Positions 7,909 through 16,825 of a DNA stretch of 64,000 nt are shown here, piece after piece (position 1 is the stretch's first letter; each line of letters starts with the position of its first letter). The notes under the pieces were generated by a model. That model ran no database searches. It saw nothing but the letters and a program-made list of their open reading frames with translations, and was not told the DNA's origin. The translations under genes were made by a program, and so were the position numbers. Source of the stretch: CBDANZ01 sp965197865 (GTDB lineage: Bacteria; Acidobacteriota; Vicinamibacteria; Vicinamibacterales; CAVVIG01); the NCBI GenBank assembly GCA_965197865.1, contig CBDANZ010000003.1, forward strand, positions 625,459 through 689,458. Direction: 5' to 3'.

Positions 7909-8442
7909 GTGCGACCCGCGAGGGCCACGCTGTACGACGTGGACGTGAAGAGCTCCTTGGTGATGGCATTCGACCGCCAGGCGGTTCGGATCTATCTATA
8001 CGGCGAGCTCGCCGGGCCGTCCGAGAAATCGATGGGGATGCCGAAGTTCACGGGGGCGGATCGCGAGCGGTTCTGTCGCGTGTTGGCCGGTTGCATCGAC
8101 CGACCGCCTGGCCCGAGGCCGTGATTCCGTGAACCGACGTCCACGAGATCAAGGGCGGCAACTGGGTGCTCTGGTTCAAGCTGGCGCGCAAGGTCGCGAT
8201 TGCGTCCGACAACGGGAAGAGAAGAACCCTCAACAAGATTAGGGTGAACTTGCACGGGGGGACCCGAACCGTCGAGCTCCGCGCGAGCAAGAGACCGGCT
8301 CGACCCGACGAAAGTGACCGTCAATGGGACAGGGTCCGGACCCTTCGACTACAACCAGCGCGTGCGATACACGATCGCAAAGCACGTGGATCCAAACGGT
8401 CGCATCAAGCTACCGAAAGCGTCGTACAGCGCAGGCTGGTGA
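7909..8442 (+). pseudogene. Unknown gene, broken in frames
   Basis: Three consecutive segments have protein-like composition but lie in different frames: TLYDVDVKSSLVMAFDRQAV with VRIYLYGELAGP (frame of 7909), HEIKGGNWVLWFKLARKVAI (8142 onward), and KVTVNGTGSGPFDYNQRVRY ending in SYSAGW and a stop at 8440. I do not recognise the family. The third piece resembles an all-beta C-terminal end. At least two indels separate the pieces, so this is called a pseudogene rather than three small genes. It lies downstream of the sigma-54-like site. Confidence 0.35.
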
Positions 8443-8675
8443 ACTTCACTTCCCGAGAGCTCCCAACGACAGGGCCACGAAAATACGAAGGTACGAAACC
8501 TTTACATTCCGAGGTAATAGTATCCGGCTTCAGTCGGACCGTACGACACAGGGGCTGAAGCTCTTCACGAACACGTCACCGGCCTGACGGCGCCAGGCAT
8601 GTTCGAAGGCGCGATAGACGGCCCGACTTTCGGCATTGCCAATACGGCCGCGCCGGACGATCACGAAAAGCGATC

Positions 8676-8927
8676 TTAGGCTTTCGCCTCTTTCGCCTTC
8701 GTCTTCGCCTTCGCCTTCGTCTTCGCCTTCGTCTTCGTCGCTCGCTTGCGCGCCGCCTTGGCCGGCGCCGGCTCGCTCGTCGCCTGCAGCATGACGAGAC
8801 GGGTCGCAAACACACGGCGCCCGTGCTCGTCGAAGTTGATCACGGTGTGGTGCTCGTTGACTTCAGCCAGCGTACCCAGCCCGTAAGTGGGCTGCACGAC
8901 GCGATCGCCTTTCGTCCACGCTTTCAT
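8676..8927 (-). CDS. Small Tudor-like protein with Lys/Ala tail
   Basis: An 83-residue protein. Residues 1-50 (KGDRVVQPTYGLGTLAEV, HHTVINFDEHGRRVFATRLV) resemble the small beta-barrel found at the C-terminus of UvrD-type helicases and in CarD-like proteins, a DNA- or RNA-polymerase-contacting fold. The tail is a simple repeat of lysine, alanine and threonine, typical of non-specific nucleic-acid binding. The coding DNA of the tail is a near-tandem CTTCGC repeat. ATG 8927 lies 4 bases after the stop of the upstream RRM gene, so the two are almost certainly cotranscribed. Function beyond nucleic-acid contact is inference. Confidence 0.75.
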   Translation of the reverse strand: MKAWTKGDRVVQPTYGLGTLAEVNEHHTVINFDEHGRRVFATRLVMLQATSEPAPAKAARKRATKTKAKTKAKAKTKAKEAKA

Positions 8928-8931
8928 GCGC

Positions 8932-9255
8932 CTACCAGCGCGGCTCGCGGCGCCCGCCGCCGCCTCGGTTGCCGCCGTACCCACCGCCACCGCCAAACCC
9001 ACCTTCAGGCTTAGGCCGCGCCTCGTTGACTGTGAGGCTGCGCCCGCCCATCTCATATTGATTGAACTCGGTTGCGGCTTTCTGCGCTTCCTCGTCGGTC
9101 GACATCTCGACGAACGCGAAGCCGCGCGCGCGTCCGGTGGCCGCGTCGCGCATGACGCGCACCGATTCGACGTTTCCGGCGCGGCCAAAGAGTTCCTGCA
9201 GCTCGGCCTCGCCCGTGGTGTACGGAAGATTCCCGACGTAAAGCCTTCGACCCAT
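8932..9255 (-). CDS. RRM-domain RNA-binding protein
   Basis: A 107-residue protein with a single RNA recognition motif: RNP2 (LYVGNLPY) near residues 4-11 and RNP1 (RGFAFVEM) near 42-50. A glycine-rich C-terminus (GGFGGGGGYGGNRGGGG) follows. This matches the small single-RRM proteins (cyanobacterial Rbp type) often induced by cold. ATG 9255 is preferred to an upstream start because it is preceded by AGAGGAGAC at proper spacing and begins right before RNP2. It is the first gene of a two-gene unit with the Tudor-like gene. Confidence 0.9.
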   Translation of the reverse strand: MGRRLYVGNLPYTTGEAELQELFGRAGNVESVRVMRDAATGRARGFAFVEMSTDEEAQKAATEFNQYEMGGRSLTVNEARPKPEGGFGGGGGYGGNRGGGGRREPRW

Positions 9256-9626
9256 ACCGTCTCCTCTGCGCGCCGGGCGGACCGCCTTCGAGCCACCGGC
9301 GCAGTTCAACGCGCTGCTCGGGAGCGCCCGACCTGCCGCCCTGGCGCTAGCGGCGCTTCGGCGAGCCTAGCCGTCGCCCGTCTGCCATTCGAGTGGAGCG
9401 TAGGCTGGACGGTCGGGGCTACTCGAGCACCCCCCCGGACGGTGGCAGCTCGTCGGCTAAGCAGAGGCGTTCAGGAGAGAACGAGTCAGGATTGAGGCTC
9501 GATTGACTCTCGGCGCGGGCAAAGCAGGCGGGGCTGACCACCAGAAGTGCATAGTCTATCACGGACCACGATACCGGCAAGTCGAGGGCCCGAACGGCCT
9601 CCCGCAGAGGTTGTGAAACCCCATCT
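9256..9626. other. Intergenic region between divergent RRM gene and namZ
   Basis: 371 bases with no supportable gene. It must hold the promoters for the minus-strand RRM gene and the plus-strand namZ gene, but no convincing -35/-10 pair was found. A short duplicated CTAGC/GGCGCT motif around 9350 is the only visible structure. Confidence 0.4.
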
Positions 9627-10808
9627 ATGAAACAATTAGATGCCGTGTCTGTTCGACCCGGTTCCGAACGTCTGCTTGCTTCGGCGGCGCTCGATGGCAA
9701 GCGCGTAGGCGTCGTCTGTAACCCGGCGTCGATCGACAACAGATTCGGTCATATTGTGGACGGCGTCGCCACGCGTCCACGCGCGCAGCTCGGCGCCATT
9801 TTTGGACCGCAGCATGGGTTTCGATCGGATCTTCAGGAGAACATGATCGAAACCGGCCACGCACGAGACGAGCGGCGGCAGGTCCCGGTGCACTCGCTTT
9901 ACAGCGAGACTCGTGAGCCGACGGCCCAGATGCTCGGCAACCTCGATGTTCTCCTCATCGACCTGCAGGACGTCGGGACGCGCATCTACACGTACATCTA
10001 CACGATGGCGAACTGCCTGCGCGCCTGCCGTAGGCACGGCGTGAAGGCCATCGTGTGCGATCGACCCAATCCGATTGGCGGCGCTTCTGTTGAAGGCCCG
10101 ATGCTGATGCCTGGATTTGATTCGTTCGTGGGACAGTACCAGATCCCGATGCGCCACGGCATGACGATCGGCGAGCTTGCACGGCTCTTCAACGAGCACT
10201 TTGGCATTGGCGCCGATCTCGAGGTCGTCGCGATGGAGGGCTGGCGGCGAGAGATGTATCACGACGCCAGCGGAGTGCCGTGGGTAATGCCGTCACCGAA
10301 CATGCCGACACTCGACACGGCGATCGTCTATCCCGGCACGGTGCTGTTTGAAGGCACCAGCGTATCGGAAGGACGGGGGACGACGCGGCCGTTTGAGCTC
10401 GTCGGCGCGCCTGGAATAGCTGCCGAATGGTTTGTCGAGAAGATGAACCGTCGCCGGCTGTCTGGCGTCTATTTCCGGCCGGCCCTCTTTGAGCCGACCT
10501 TTCACAAGCACGCGTATCAGTGCTGCGGCGGGTGCCAGATTCACGTGCTCGACCGCGGTACCTTTCGGCCGGTGCTTACCGGCGTCGCGCTGGTCGCCGC
10601 GTTTCGCGCGGCCGATCTCGATCGGTTCCACTGGCGCGATCCGCCGTACGAGTACGAGCGCGAGAAGGTGCCCTTCGACATCCTGGCGGGAACATCTGAA
10701 CTGCGGGAGCAGATCGAGGCAGGAGTCGACGCCGAAATCATCGCGAAATCGTGGGAACCGGGGGTCAGCGCCTTCGAACGCGTTCGAAGGCGCTTTCTGT
10801 TGTACTAA
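9627..10808 (+). CDS. namZ: Exo-beta-N-acetylmuramidase, DUF1343 family
   Basis: A 393-residue protein of the DUF1343 family, whose characterised member NamZ removes N-acetylmuramic acid from peptidoglycan fragments. Visible family blocks are KRVGVVCNPASID, IFGPQHGFRSDLQENM, VLLIDLQDVGTRIYTYIYTM, CDRPNPIGG, PMRHGMTIGELA, VMPSPNMPTLDTA and EGTSVSEGRGTTRPFE. No signal peptide is obvious, so it may act on recycled fragments in the cytoplasm. The ATG at 9627 starts close to the family's N-terminus. Its TAA overlaps the stop of the convergent DinB remnant. Confidence 0.9.
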   Translation: MKQLDAVSVRPGSERLLASAALDGKRVGVVCNPASIDNRFGHIVDGVATRPRAQLGAIFGPQHGFRSDLQENMIETGHARDERRQVPVHSLYSETREPTAQMLGNLDVLLIDLQDVGTRIYTYIYTMANCLRACRRHGVKAIVCDRPNPIGGASVEGPMLMPGFDSFVGQYQIPMRHGMTIGELARLFNEHFGIGADLEVVAMEGWRREMYHDASGVPWVMPSPNMPTLDTAIVYPGTVLFEGTSVSEGRGTTRPFELVGAPGIAAEWFVEKMNRRRLSGVYFRPALFEPTFHKHAYQCCGGCQIHVLDRGTFRPVLTGVALVAAFRAADLDRFHWRDPPYEYEREKVPFDILAGTSELREQIEAGVDAEIIAKSWEPGVSAFERVRRRFLLY

Positions 10809-11256
10809 CTGTTCCTCCGCGAGCCACGCGCAATGCGAATCTGCTCGGCGTGGCCGTGCACATGCGCCGCGTAGATCTCCAGCCACTTCGTCAGCGTGTA
10901 GTGCCCCTGCTCAGTGTGCGAGCCTTCCTGCTGCCACTCTGCTTCCGTCAGCCGATCCAGGAGCTCCTCCGTCGTACGCCGCGCTGCCTTGACGGCGCCG
11001 AGCGAGGCTTCAATCGGCCGGTCGTAGTAAAGCCGCCGCGCGAACTCGTCCTGGTCGTAGCCGGCGAGCTGCGGATTGTCGGTCGCAACAAGCAGCCGAA
11101 GACGAACGGCTGCCGTCATCTCGCTGTCGGCCAGGTGATGTACGACCTTCCGGGCAGTCCACACTTTCCTGGCGCAGGCCGTGTGTCCAGTTCTTCGCCG
11201 GGCGCGCCCGTGAGCGCCGCCGTCAGCGCGCGACCACCGTTCGGGCCTGTCGACAT
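10805..11256 (-). pseudogene. DinB-like protein, frameshifted
   Basis: The minus strand encodes a DinB/YfiT-type four-helix protein in two frames. The N-terminal part (LTAALTGAPGEELDTRPAPGK) is in one frame, and WTARKVVHHLADSEM through EIYAAHVHGHAEQI is in another. At the join near 11160 AAGTGTGGACT stands where AAGTGGACT would keep the frame. The histidines expected to bind metal (HHLADSE and HVHGH) are intact in the second part. Only one indel separates the halves, so sequencing error or a recent mutation are both possible. The 5' end overlaps the start of the decayed amidohydrolase on the other strand. Confidence 0.65.
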
Positions 11257-12521
11257 CCTGATCGAGAACGCCCTGATCCCCTCCAGCGGCTCCAACGATG
11301 GCCGACTCCCGGAAGCGTCGATGCGGTCACCGACGCGACCAACAAGTACGTCATGTCCGGGATCGTGAACACGCACATGCACTAGCACGAGGAGCGGCAG
11401 CCGGGCATGCCTGTGCCGCTTCAGTACGAGCGGAACCTGTATCTCGCCGCCGGTGTGACCACAGCCCGCGACGCGAGATGGGCGGCGACTTCGACAAATC
11501 CAAGCAGTGGCAGAAGGAGAGCAACGCACACACGATTATCTCGCCGCGCATCCTCGTGTATCCGGTGGTGAGCAGGGGCGGACGGGTACGCCGGCCGAGA
11601 TTCGCGCGTCGATCCGGAGCGTTGCCGAAAAGGGCACCGACGGCCTGAAGATCCTCGCGATGGATTGTGATCAGGTGGAAGCGATCCTGGGCGGGGCGCG
11701 CAGGCTCGGACTCCGGACGACGGCGCACGTCTGGCTGGAAGAAACGACCGCGAAGGACTACATCGAGCTGGGGTCAGCTCGATTGAGCACTTCTGCGGCG
11801 CGGCAGACGCGGCCATTCCTGGCATCCCGAACTATCCGCCGGACATGAACTACAATGACCAGGTTCGGCGCTTCGCGTGCGCAGGCGAGTTGTTCGTGCA
11901 GGCGGATCGCGGGGCAGCCTCAGCGAGATTGTCGACCTGCTGGTCGAGCATCGCGTCGGCTGGAGCCCGACGTTCTCCATCTACGAAGCCAGCCGCGACG
12001 TCGTCCGCGCGTAAGATCTGCCGTGGTTCGGCGAGTACCTGCATCCGTCGCTCGAAGCGTTCTTCCGCCCGGCGCGCGACGATCAAGGCTCCTACTTCCT
12101 CGCCTGGACCAGCACCCAGGAAACGCGCGCTGGAAGCAGCAGTTCCGGATCTGGATGGACGCCGTGGAGGGGGTTCGGCGTCAAAGGCGGCTCGATCACG
12201 ACCGGAGACGATGCGGGACACATCTATTCGATCTATGGCTTCGACCTTTCACGAGAGTTCGAGCTACACGAGGAGGCCCGCAATCCGCTCGACAACTTGA
12301 AGCTCCTCAATCTTACGGCACCGACGTGTTGATGATGAACGGCCGCCTGGTTTCGAACTACACACCGGTGGCCGCTGGCGATCGCGCCGAGGTCGTACAT
12401 GGCGCGGACATCGAAGTCGACCATCAAGGACGACTTTCCCTATCACGTGCCTACATTGATGCGCGAAGTCAAGGACATGGTCGCCCAGGCACGCGCACGC
12501 GCGAAGACGACGGCGCCGTAG
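11246..12521 (+). pseudogene. Amidohydrolase-family protein, heavily decayed
   Basis: A metal-dependent amidohydrolase can be traced along the whole stretch, but only by switching frames repeatedly: VDILIENALI, then YVMSGIVNTHMH followed by a TAG where tryptophan would be expected, HEERQPGMPVPLQYERNLYL, GLKILAMD, LGLRTTAHVWLEETT, SIEHFCGAAD, VGWSPTFSIYEASRDVVRA followed by TAA, GGSITTGDDAGHIYSIYGF, YGTDVLMMNGRLVSNYTPVA, and PYHVPTLMREVKDMV ending at TAG 12519. At least six indels and two nonsense changes are present. The amount of damage makes real gene death much more likely than sequencing error. Confidence 0.75.
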
Positions 12522-12554
12522 GTTCAAGGTCTTGAGGTTCACGTTTCAAGGTTT

Positions 12555-13064
12555 ATGAGCAGCAAGGAAGCCGCAACCACACCGGGGCTCGCTGTGTCGA
12601 TCATGATCAAGGCGCCGCCGACCCTGGTGCTCAGGGCGTTCTTCGACGCCGACGCGCTCGGCGCCTGGTGGCAGGTCGCTCACTCGGTGACGACGCCTCG
12701 CGTGCTCGGTGCGTACGCCATCGAATGGACGCCGACCGATTACAGCGACGAAATCCTGGGCCGGCTCGGCGGCGTGTTTCGCGGTACGGTCATGCAGTTC
12801 GAACCGGACCGCGGGTTCTTTGTGGCCGACGCCTTCTGGCTGCCTCCCGACGGCGATCCCATCGGTCCCATGGCGTTGGATGTCACCTGCACGCGCGTGA
12901 AATCGGCAGGCGGCGTTCCGGTGCCGCCCCGTGAGATCGCCACTGAAGTGCGTGTCACGCAGAGCGGGTTCGAGGAGAGCGTCCGCTGGCGGCGGTACTA
13001 CGAGATTGTGGGCGCCGGCTGGGAGCGCGCGCTCTTTACCCTCAAGATGCTGCTGGAGAAGTAG
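12555..13064 (+). CDS. SRPBCC-domain protein (AHSA1-like)
   Basis: A 169-residue START/Bet v1-like domain protein of the AHSA1 group. Landmarks are the N-terminal APPTLVLRAFFDADALGAWW, where a helix-grip pocket begins, the central FRGTVMQFEPDRGFFVADAF strands and the final long helix with GWERALFTLKMLLEK. Such proteins bind small hydrophobic ligands or act as co-chaperones; the ligand here is unknown. ATG 12555 follows a short run of TTCAAGG-like direct repeats. The neighbouring pyruvate kinase ends convergently 4 bases away. Confidence 0.8.
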   Translation: MSSKEAATTPGLAVSIMIKAPPTLVLRAFFDADALGAWWQVAHSVTTPRVLGAYAIEWTPTDYSDEILGRLGGVFRGTVMQFEPDRGFFVADAFWLPPDGDPIGPMALDVTCTRVKSAGGVPVPPREIATEVRVTQSGFEESVRWRRYYEIVGAGWERALFTLKMLLEK

Positions 13065-13068
13065 CCCG

Positions 13069-14484
13069 TCAGACCCGTTGAATTTTCAAGTAGTTCGCGT
13101 CGTTCCTGCTGAGGTCCGAATTGATGCTCACGAGGACGATGGCGGCGCCCGACGGCACGAGCCCGAGTGCGACGAGCCTCTGCCCGATGAGCGCGGCGGC
13201 TGTATCGACGTTCTCGCCGATCTCCGTGCAGACCGGCGCCACGCCCCAGTACAGCGCGAGCCGGCGGGCTGTGTCGTCGCGATCTGTCGTGGCAAGAATC
13301 GGCGCGCGCGGCCGCAGTGCAGAGAGGAGGCGGGCCGTGCCGCCGCCCCGAGTGACGGCCACAATGGCCCGCGCGTCCCCGCGTTCCGCGAGGGTGACCG
13401 CCGCCTCGCACAGCGCCTGCGCGTGATGAGCTTCGCCGACCTTCAGCGGCGCGATTGGCGCAGCCAGGGCTGGCGTGGTTTCGGCATCGCGGATGACGGC
13501 AGAGAGTGTCTGGACGGCGCGGGCCGGATAAGCGCCTATTGCGGTTTCGCCTGCCAGCATGATGGCATCAACGCCGTCGGCCACCGCATTGGCCGCATCG
13601 CTCACTTCAGCCCGCGTTGGTCGTGGCTCCGTGGTCATCGACTCCAGCACCTGCGTCGCGACGATCACAGGGATCCCGCAACGCCTCGCGGCAAGCGTGA
13701 TGTTCTTCTGCGCCCTGGGCACTCCCTCGAGCGGCATTTCGAGGCCGAGGTCGCCCCGCGCGACCATCACCGCTTCCGAACAGGCGAGAATCTCCTCGAG
13801 ATGCTCGAGGGCCTGAGGTCTTTCAAGCTTGGCGACGAGCGGGACATCCGTGCTGCCCGCCTCGGCAAGGAGCTGCCGCGCCAGACGAAGGTCGGTGGCG
13901 CTCTGCACGAAACTGATCGCGACGAGGTCCACCCCGAGCGACAAGCCGAACCTCAGGTCGCCCATATCCTTAGGCGTGATTGCCGACGTCGGCAGGGCGA
14001 CGCCCGGAGCACTGATCCCCTTGTGTTCGCCGAGCCTTCCCCCTTCGACGACGGTCGTGTGAATCTCCGCGCCGTCGGTAGCGTCTACACCAAGTTCGAT
14101 CAGCCCGTCTGCGAGCAGCAATCGATCGCCTGGTTTGACGGCTCGCGCCAGCCCCTCGAACGTCGTCGACACGCGCCCCAGTCTGCCGGCGAAATTGCCG
14201 CTGGCGATGCAGAGCGTATCGCCAGGCCGCAGCTCGATCGCCAGGCCACCTTCGAGCCTGCCGGTGCGGATCTTCGGTCCGCCGAGGTCCTGCAGAACGG
14301 CCACTTCACGTCGGGCACGCCTGGCCGCTAGGCGTACGCGGTTGAACACCGCCTTGTGCGAGGCGTGCGTACCGTGCGAGAAGTTGAGGCGGACAACGTT
14401 AGCGCCCGCGCTGATCAGGGCATCGATCACCTGGTCGGAATCGCTGGCCGGCCCGAGGGTCGCGATGATCTTCGTGTGCCGCAT
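13069..14484 (-). CDS. pyk: Pyruvate kinase
   Basis: A 471-residue pyruvate kinase, making pyruvate and ATP from phosphoenolpyruvate and ADP. Family features include NVVRLNFSHGTHASH near the N-terminus, DLGGPKIRTG, and a B-domain region with low-complexity VVEGGRLGEHKGISAPG. The active-site block LVAKLERPQALEHLEEI is followed by VMVARGDLGLEMP and VIVATQVLESM. The C-terminal regulatory domain includes VTRGGGTARLLS. The length fits the standard bacterial enzyme. It is transcribed divergently from the O-methyltransferase gene, with repeats in between. Confidence 0.96.
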   Translation of the reverse strand: MRHTKIIATLGPASDSDQVIDALISAGANVVRLNFSHGTHASHKAVFNRVRLAARRARREVAVLQDLGGPKIRTGRLEGGLAIELRPGDTLCIASGNFAGRLGRVSTTFEGLARAVKPGDRLLLADGLIELGVDATDGAEIHTTVVEGGRLGEHKGISAPGVALPTSAITPKDMGDLRFGLSLGVDLVAISFVQSATDLRLARQLLAEAGSTDVPLVAKLERPQALEHLEEILACSEAVMVARGDLGLEMPLEGVPRAQKNITLAARRCGIPVIVATQVLESMTTEPRPTRAEVSDAANAVADGVDAIMLAGETAIGAYPARAVQTLSAVIRDAETTPALAAPIAPLKVGEAHHAQALCEAAVTLAERGDARAIVAVTRGGGTARLLSALRPRAPILATTDRDDTARRLALYWGVAPVCTEIGENVDTAAALIGQRLVALGLVPSGAAIVLVSINSDLSRNDANYLKIQRV

Positions 14485-14490
14485 AGGAAT

Positions 14491-14543
14491 TTGACAGTTG
14501 ACAGTTTGACAGTCAACAGTAGCCTTAATAGTGAACTGTTGAC
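14491..14543. repeat. Direct and inverted repeats between pyk and methyltransferase
   Basis: TTGACAGTTGACAGTTTGACAG is three close copies of TTGACAG, split here as TTGACAG-TTGACAG-TTTGACAG. GTCAACAGT (14512-14520) and ACTGTTGAC (14535-14543) form a perfect inverted repeat around a 14-base AT-rich centre. It lies in the 64-base gap between two divergent genes, so it could be an operator for both. A simple dispersed repeat is the other option. Confidence 0.5.
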
Positions 14544-14548
14544 CGATT

Positions 14549-15202
14549 ATGGGCCAGATCGTTCCCGATGCCGTCGAGCGCTACCTGAGCAGCTTGAATC
14601 ACTCGGCCGATGGCCTGCTGCAGGCGATCGCGCGAGAGGGCGAGCAGGCGGACCTTCCGCTGATTGACGCCGAAGTCGGGGCGCTGCTGCGCGTGCTTGC
14701 GCTCGCGGTCGGCGCAACGCGCATCCTGGAGATCGGCACTGCCACGGGGTACTCGGGGATCTGGCTCGCCGGCGCGCTGCCAGCGGGCGGCATGCTCCTG
14801 ACCATGGAGAGCGACGCCGAGCGCGCCGAGATCGCGCGTCAGAACTTCGCCCGAGCGGGCCTCTCCGATCGAGTCAGTGTTATCGTCGGAGACGCGCGGC
14901 GGACGCTTGCGAAGGTATCGGGACCCTTCGATCTGATTTTTCAGGATGGCGACAAGCCTCTGTATGTCCGGTTACTGGATCGTCTGGTGGAACTGCTCCG
15001 ACCCGGCGGGCTTCTGGTGACCGACAATGTATTGTGGGACGGCGAGGTCGTGCCCGGGTTCGTGAGGTCTCCTCTGCGCAACTTGGACGATACGCAGGCG
15101 ATCGCCGACTACAATGATCGGCTCAACGCCCATCCTCGATTGACGACGGCGACCATTCCACTGCGCGACGGCGTGGCGATTACGGTCAAGAGGTCCGACT
15201 GA
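14549..15202 (+). CDS. O-methyltransferase (class I, SAM-dependent)
   Basis: A 217-residue enzyme of the O-methyltransferase family related to catechol- and caffeoyl-CoA-type enzymes. The SAM site ILEIGTATGYSGIWLA lies near residues 63-78, an acidic residue ends strand 2 (TMESDAE), and the metal-binding aspartate block is FDLIFQDGDKPLY near 130. RPGGLLVTDNVLWDGEV follows, as is typical. The acceptor is not known. ATG 14549 lies about 65 bases from the divergent pyk start, and the amidase follows after 27 bases, so these two may be cotranscribed. Confidence 0.88.
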   Translation: MGQIVPDAVERYLSSLNHSADGLLQAIAREGEQADLPLIDAEVGALLRVLALAVGATRILEIGTATGYSGIWLAGALPAGGMLLTMESDAERAEIARQNFARAGLSDRVSVIVGDARRTLAKVSGPFDLIFQDGDKPLYVRLLDRLVELLRPGGLLVTDNVLWDGEVVPGFVRSPLRNLDDTQAIADYNDRLNAHPRLTTATIPLRDGVAITVKRSD

Positions 15203-15229
15203 ATCCGGATACTACAACGGGGACCTGAC

Positions 15230-16825
15230 TTGACTCTCGAAGACTGGCTTGAGGCCGCCACCACCGATGCCGAGCGGCGCGGCCTTCCCGAGCTCAGACC
15301 GCTGCTCGAGAGTCTTGCGCAGGCGACGCGCGCTCTGCGCGCCGCCGCCTTCAACGAGCAGGCAAGCGGCATGCCTGGATCGTTGCCTGGCGCGAAGGCG
15401 CCTCCCGGCAGTGGCAGCGCTGCGGTCCTCACCACGACGGAAGCGGCGGCAGCCCCTCAAGAACGCAATGCGAACTCGCTGTCGGCGCTCACGATCGACG
15501 AGTTCGGTCGCCGGTGGCGCGCGGGCGAGTGTAGCGCGTCCGAGATCACCGACGCGTGCCTCTGGCGGATCGAAACCGACAACGAGCGGCTCAACGCCTT
15601 TATTCTCGTCATGCCAGACGAGGCGCGCGCACTGGCCCGAGAAGCGGACCGCGAGCTGGCCGCGGGCCGCGACCGCGGCCCGCTTCATGGCGTGCCGATC
15701 TCGATCAAGGATCTGTTCGACATCCGGGGTAAGGCGACGACGGCGGCCTCGCGCCTGCGCGAAGGACACGTGGCCAAGCGCGACGCTGCCGTCATTACGC
15801 GCTTGCGCGAGGCGGGCGCCGTGCTGATCGGCAAGACCAACCTCCACGAGTTCGCTTTCGGCACAACTAGCGAGGACTCAGTCATCGGCCCGGCGCGCAA
15901 CCCGCACAGCACGTCGCGGTCGCCTGGCGGATCGAGCGGCGGATCCGCGGCCAGCGTGGCCGCGGGAATGGCGCTTGCCACGTTGGGTACCGATACAGGT
16001 GGGTCCATCCGAATTCCGGCAGCCGCCTGCGGCATTGTCGGCCTCAAACCCACCTACGACGAGGTGACTGTCGAAGGCGTGTTGCCATTGTCTCGAACCT
16101 TGGATCACGTCGGCCCGCTCGCTCGAAGCGTCACCGATCTGTGGCACGTCTACAGTGCGCTTCTCGGGCACGCAGGAGGATGGCCGCTTCTGGCCGCGCC
16201 TGTGAACGAATTGCGATTGGCGGTGCTGCGGCGATACTTCTGCGACGTGCTTGACGACGAAGTACGAGCGAGCTTTGAGGAATCGATCGATGCGCTCGGC
16301 GCGGCCGGCGCGCACATCGACGAAGTCGAGATTCACCACGCACCTCTGACGGCACCGATTTACATGCACATCAATCTTGGCGATGCTGCGGCGTATCATG
16401 CGCAGATGCTAGAGACAATGGCGAACCGGTACACCTTTCCAGTCCGGCAGCGATTGGAAATCGCGCGGTACGTTCTGGCCGAGGACTACGTGCGCGCGCT
16501 CGCCGGCCGAGAGGTACTGCGGAGCGAGGTCGATCGAGCGCTGTCGGGACATGCCGCGCTTGTCCTGCCAACCCTGCCTATCCCGGCGCCGCCGCTTGGG
16601 ACGAGTTCGGTTCTGGTCGGCGGCAAGAAGGAGCCGCTCAGAAGCCTGATGCTGCGGCTGACGCAGCTCTTCAACCTGACCGGTCATCCGGCGATTTCAC
16701 TGCCGTGCGGTTGGACGGCGGCGGGACTGCCATGCGGCCTGCAGCTCGTGGGCGCGCGCGGGCAGACAGAATCGCTGCTGGCTGTGGCGCTCGCCGTCGA
16801 AGCACGGCTGGCCGGCCCGGCCTAG
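15230..16825 (+). CDS. Amidase-signature family enzyme
   Basis: A 531-residue amidase of the GatA-like amidase-signature family, hydrolysing an amide through a Ser-cisSer-Lys triad. The triad is visible as Lys160 (PISIKD), Ser235 (SPGGSSGGSA) and Ser259 (DTGGSIR). The spacings of 75 and 24 residues match those of GatA. About 85 residues precede the amidase domain: a predicted helical DAERRGLPELRPLLESLA part and a Gly/Ala-rich linker, not part of canonical GatA. No gatB or gatC is nearby, so a role outside tRNA amidation is as likely. The TTG start at 15230 is inferred from the frame. Its stop shares CTAG with the convergent M20 gene. Confidence 0.85.
   Translation: MTLEDWLEAATTDAERRGLPELRPLLESLAQATRALRAAAFNEQASGMPGSLPGAKAPPGSGSAAVLTTTEAAAAPQERNANSLSALTIDEFGRRWRAGECSASEITDACLWRIETDNERLNAFILVMPDEARALAREADRELAAGRDRGPLHGVPISIKDLFDIRGKATTAASRLREGHVAKRDAAVITRLREAGAVLIGKTNLHEFAFGTTSEDSVIGPARNPHSTSRSPGGSSGGSAASVAAGMALATLGTDTGGSIRIPAAACGIVGLKPTYDEVTVEGVLPLSRTLDHVGPLARSVTDLWHVYSALLGHAGGWPLLAAPVNELRLAVLRRYFCDVLDDEVRASFEESIDALGAAGAHIDEVEIHHAPLTAPIYMHINLGDAAAYHAQMLETMANRYTFPVRQRLEIARYVLAEDYVRALAGREVLRSEVDRALSGHAALVLPTLPIPAPPLGTSSVLVGGKKEPLRSLMLRLTQLFNLTGHPAISLPCGWTAAGLPCGLQLVGARGQTESLLAVALAVEARLAGPA

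Noticed and set aside
8690..8760. Short tandem repeats as a CRISPR or satellite
   Set aside because: They are codon repeats for a lysine/alanine tail of a small protein and have no unique spacers.
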